From NCBI GenBank assembly GCA_030604735.1, contig JAUVVG010000012.1, positions 25,809 to 89,808 on the forward strand: a DNA stretch of 64,000 nt, written 5' to 3'. The notes under the pieces were generated by a model that saw nothing but the letters and a program-made list of their open reading frames with translations, did not search any database and was not told where the DNA came from. Made by a program: the position numbers and the translations under genes. This DNA comes from Azoarcus sp. GTDB taxonomy: Bacteria > Pseudomonadota > Gammaproteobacteria > Burkholderiales > Rhodocyclaceae. Below, piece after piece: positions 62,993-64,000 of the stretch (position 1 is the first letter of the stretch; every line of letters begins with the position of its first letter).

Positions 62993-63790
62993 ATGTATGA
63001 AACACTGGAAATCGAAGTGACCAGGGGCGTGGCCACCGTCTGGATGAACCGGCCGGATGTGCATAACGCGTTCAACGCCCAGCTGATCGCGGATCTGACC
63101 GCCGCCTGCCGGATGCTCGACGAGGACATGGCGGTGCGCGTGGTGGTGCTGGCCGGGCGGGGCAAGAGCTTCTCGGCCGGAGCCGACCTGAACTGGATGA
63201 AGGCCGCCGGCGAGGCGAGCGAGGCCGAGAACTTCGGCGACGCGATGCGGCTGGCCGGCATGTTGCGCACCCTGTCGGAGATGAGCAAGCCGACCATCGC
63301 GCGGGTGCAGGGTGCCGCCCTGGGTGGCGGCATGGGGCTGGCCTCGGCCTGCGACATCTGCGTCGCGGCCGAGCGTGCGGTGTTCGCGACCTCGGAGGTC
63401 AAGTTCGGCATCATCCCGTCGGCGATCAGTCCGTACGTGATCCGGGCGATCGGGGAACGTCAGTCCTACCGCTATTTTCAGACTGCCGAGCGAATCACCG
63501 CGGCCCGCGCGGCCGAGATCGGACTGGCGCACGAGGTCGTCGCGGTCGAGAAGCTGGATGACAAGGTGGCCGAAATCGTCGAGGCCCTGCTCCAGGGCGG
63601 CCCGAAATCCCAGGCTGCGGCCAAGGATCTGATCCGCGGGGTCGCCAACCGCCCGGTCACCGAGGCGGTGGTCGAGGACACCGCGCGGCGCATCTCGGAA
63701 CTGCGCGCGACGCCGGAAGCGAAGGAAGGCCTGGACGCCTTCCTGTCCAAGCGCCCGGCGGCGTGGGTACCGGAGTCCGGAGCGCAGTAA
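62993..63790 (+). CDS. liuC: 3-methylglutaconyl-CoA hydratase-like, crotonase fold
   Basis: Hydrates 3-methylglutaconyl-CoA to HMG-CoA in leucine degradation. The 265-residue crotonase has SFSAGADLNWMKAAGE, VQGAALGGGMGLASACDICV and ATSEVKFGIIPSAISPYVIR, the last being characteristic of LiuC. One hydratase glutamate is kept (SEVKFG) while the other position is Gly (GGGMGL), as in LiuC of Pseudomonas. Start ATG 62993 follows GAGAGGAGACC. Located between liuB and liuD. Confidence 0.93.
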   Translation: MYETLEIEVTRGVATVWMNRPDVHNAFNAQLIADLTAACRMLDEDMAVRVVVLAGRGKSFSAGADLNWMKAAGEASEAENFGDAMRLAGMLRTLSEMSKPTIARVQGAALGGGMGLASACDICVAAERAVFATSEVKFGIIPSAISPYVIRAIGERQSYRYFQTAERITAARAAEIGLAHEVVAVEKLDDKVAEIVEALLQGGPKSQAAAKDLIRGVANRPVTEAVVEDTARRISELRATPEAKEGLDAFLSKRPAAWVPESGAQ

Positions 63791-63796
63791 GCAGGT

Positions 63797-63819
63797 TCCT
63801 CCCCCTTCAAGGGGGAGGA
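63797..63819. repeat. Perfect palindromic hairpin between liuC and liuD
   Basis: TCCTCCCCCTT pairs with AAGGGGGAGGA around a single C, an 11-base perfect inverted repeat seven bases after the liuC stop. A palindrome of this type is commonly scattered in proteobacterial genomes. No T-run follows, so liuD transcription can read through. Confidence 0.7.
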
Positions 63820-63876
63820 CAAAACCGATTGCAGGCCCGAGCGGTGGCTCATGGGCATTGAGGCTGGAGAGTGTTC

Positions 63877-64000
63877 ATGTTTGAAAAGATCCTGATTGCA
63901 AACCGCGGTGACCAGCCGCGAAGCGGCGCAGCGACGCAGTCAAATGGCCTTGCATGCGCAGCATGCTCAGGCGATTTCGCCGCGAGATCCGGGCAATTGA
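63877..64000 (+). CDS. liuD: Start of liuD, methylcrotonyl-CoA carboxylase alpha subunit (truncated/disrupted)
   Basis: ATG 63877 after GGCTGGAGAG opens with MFEKILIANRG, the universal start of biotin carboxylase subunits, in the expected place after liuC. The family then continues with EIAxRVIRT, but here the frame reads DQPRSGAATQSNG and no further biotin carboxylase sequence appears up to the window edge (41 codons in total, still open). Either an insertion/rearrangement or a sequence artefact begins at about base 63910. The reading frame leaves the window, so whether the gene recovers cannot be seen. Confidence 0.7.
   Translation, partial: MFEKILIANRGDQPRSGAATQSNGLACAACSGDFAARSGQL

Overview
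The window is a GC-rich bacterial chromosome segment, densely coded on both strands, from a respiring Gram-negative bacterium. It most resembles a betaproteobacterium of the Rhodocyclales type (Azoarcus/Thauera/Zoogloea-like). Grounds for this are the argS–SPOR–dsbA order, a class I PHA synthase, a PEP-CTERM protein with a sigma-54 promoter, the UbiU/UbiV/UbiT oxygen-independent ubiquinone set, a 1,600-residue NAD-glutamate dehydrogenase and two acyl-CoA catabolic islands. This placement is inferred from gene content only.

Layout. 1–2.5 kb: an Atm1-type ABC exporter (3' end outside the window) and a LysE-type exporter. 2.6–10.4 kb: an apparent trans-envelope lipid-handling operon (DUF1302 outer-membrane barrel, DUF1329, Ycf48-like propeller, RND/MMPL pump) followed by a PsrA-like TetR regulator. 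The operon and the regulator gene carry the same promoter/operator arrangement with identical spacing. 10.5–21.8 kb: a full beta-oxidation set (FadE, FadI, FadJ, YciA-type thioesterase, FadN-like enzyme, second thiolase, crotonase-fold protein). 21.8–22.2 kb: tandem REP-like repeats. 22.2–25.6 kb (minus): GST, alpha/beta hydrolase, thioredoxin-like ferredoxin, VanZ-family protein, lipoprotein cytochrome c. 25.9–29.6 kb: yhbW plus ubiT-ubiV-ubiU, with an FNR-type box placed for anaerobic activation. 29.7–30.8 kb: a PEP-CTERM protein with a sigma-54 promoter and upstream palindromes. 30.8–33.9 kb: sodium:solute symporter and ubiB. 34.1–37.6 kb: argS, SPOR protein, dsbA, PilZ protein. 37.9–46.6 kb: NAD-glutamate dehydrogenase convergent with a TRAP-TAXI transporter. 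46.8–51.2 kb: BtuF-like metal/cobalamin receptor, solitary PIN protein, phaC, metallo-beta-lactamase-fold hydrolase.

51.3–64 kb is a branched-chain (leucine/isovalerate) catabolic island. A MerR/LiuR-type regulator with overlapping palindromic operators leads a thioesterase, isovaleryl-CoA dehydrogenase, thiolase and acyl-CoA dehydrogenase. liuB, liuC and the first codons of liuD lie 8 kb further on. Between the two halves sit a beta-propeller protein co-translated with a diglycine-ended MoaD/ThiS-like protein, a VF530–RIO kinase–ArfB trio, and an AraC-type regulator. The liuD coding sequence departs from its family after about 11 residues, near the window's right edge.

Metabolic logic: fatty acids and branched-chain acids are taken up or handled at the envelope, oxidised to acetyl-CoA, and surplus carbon can go to polyhydroxyalkanoate. 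Electrons enter a ubiquinone pool that can also be made without oxygen. No tRNA, rRNA, CRISPR array, insertion sequence with a transposase, or prophage was found.
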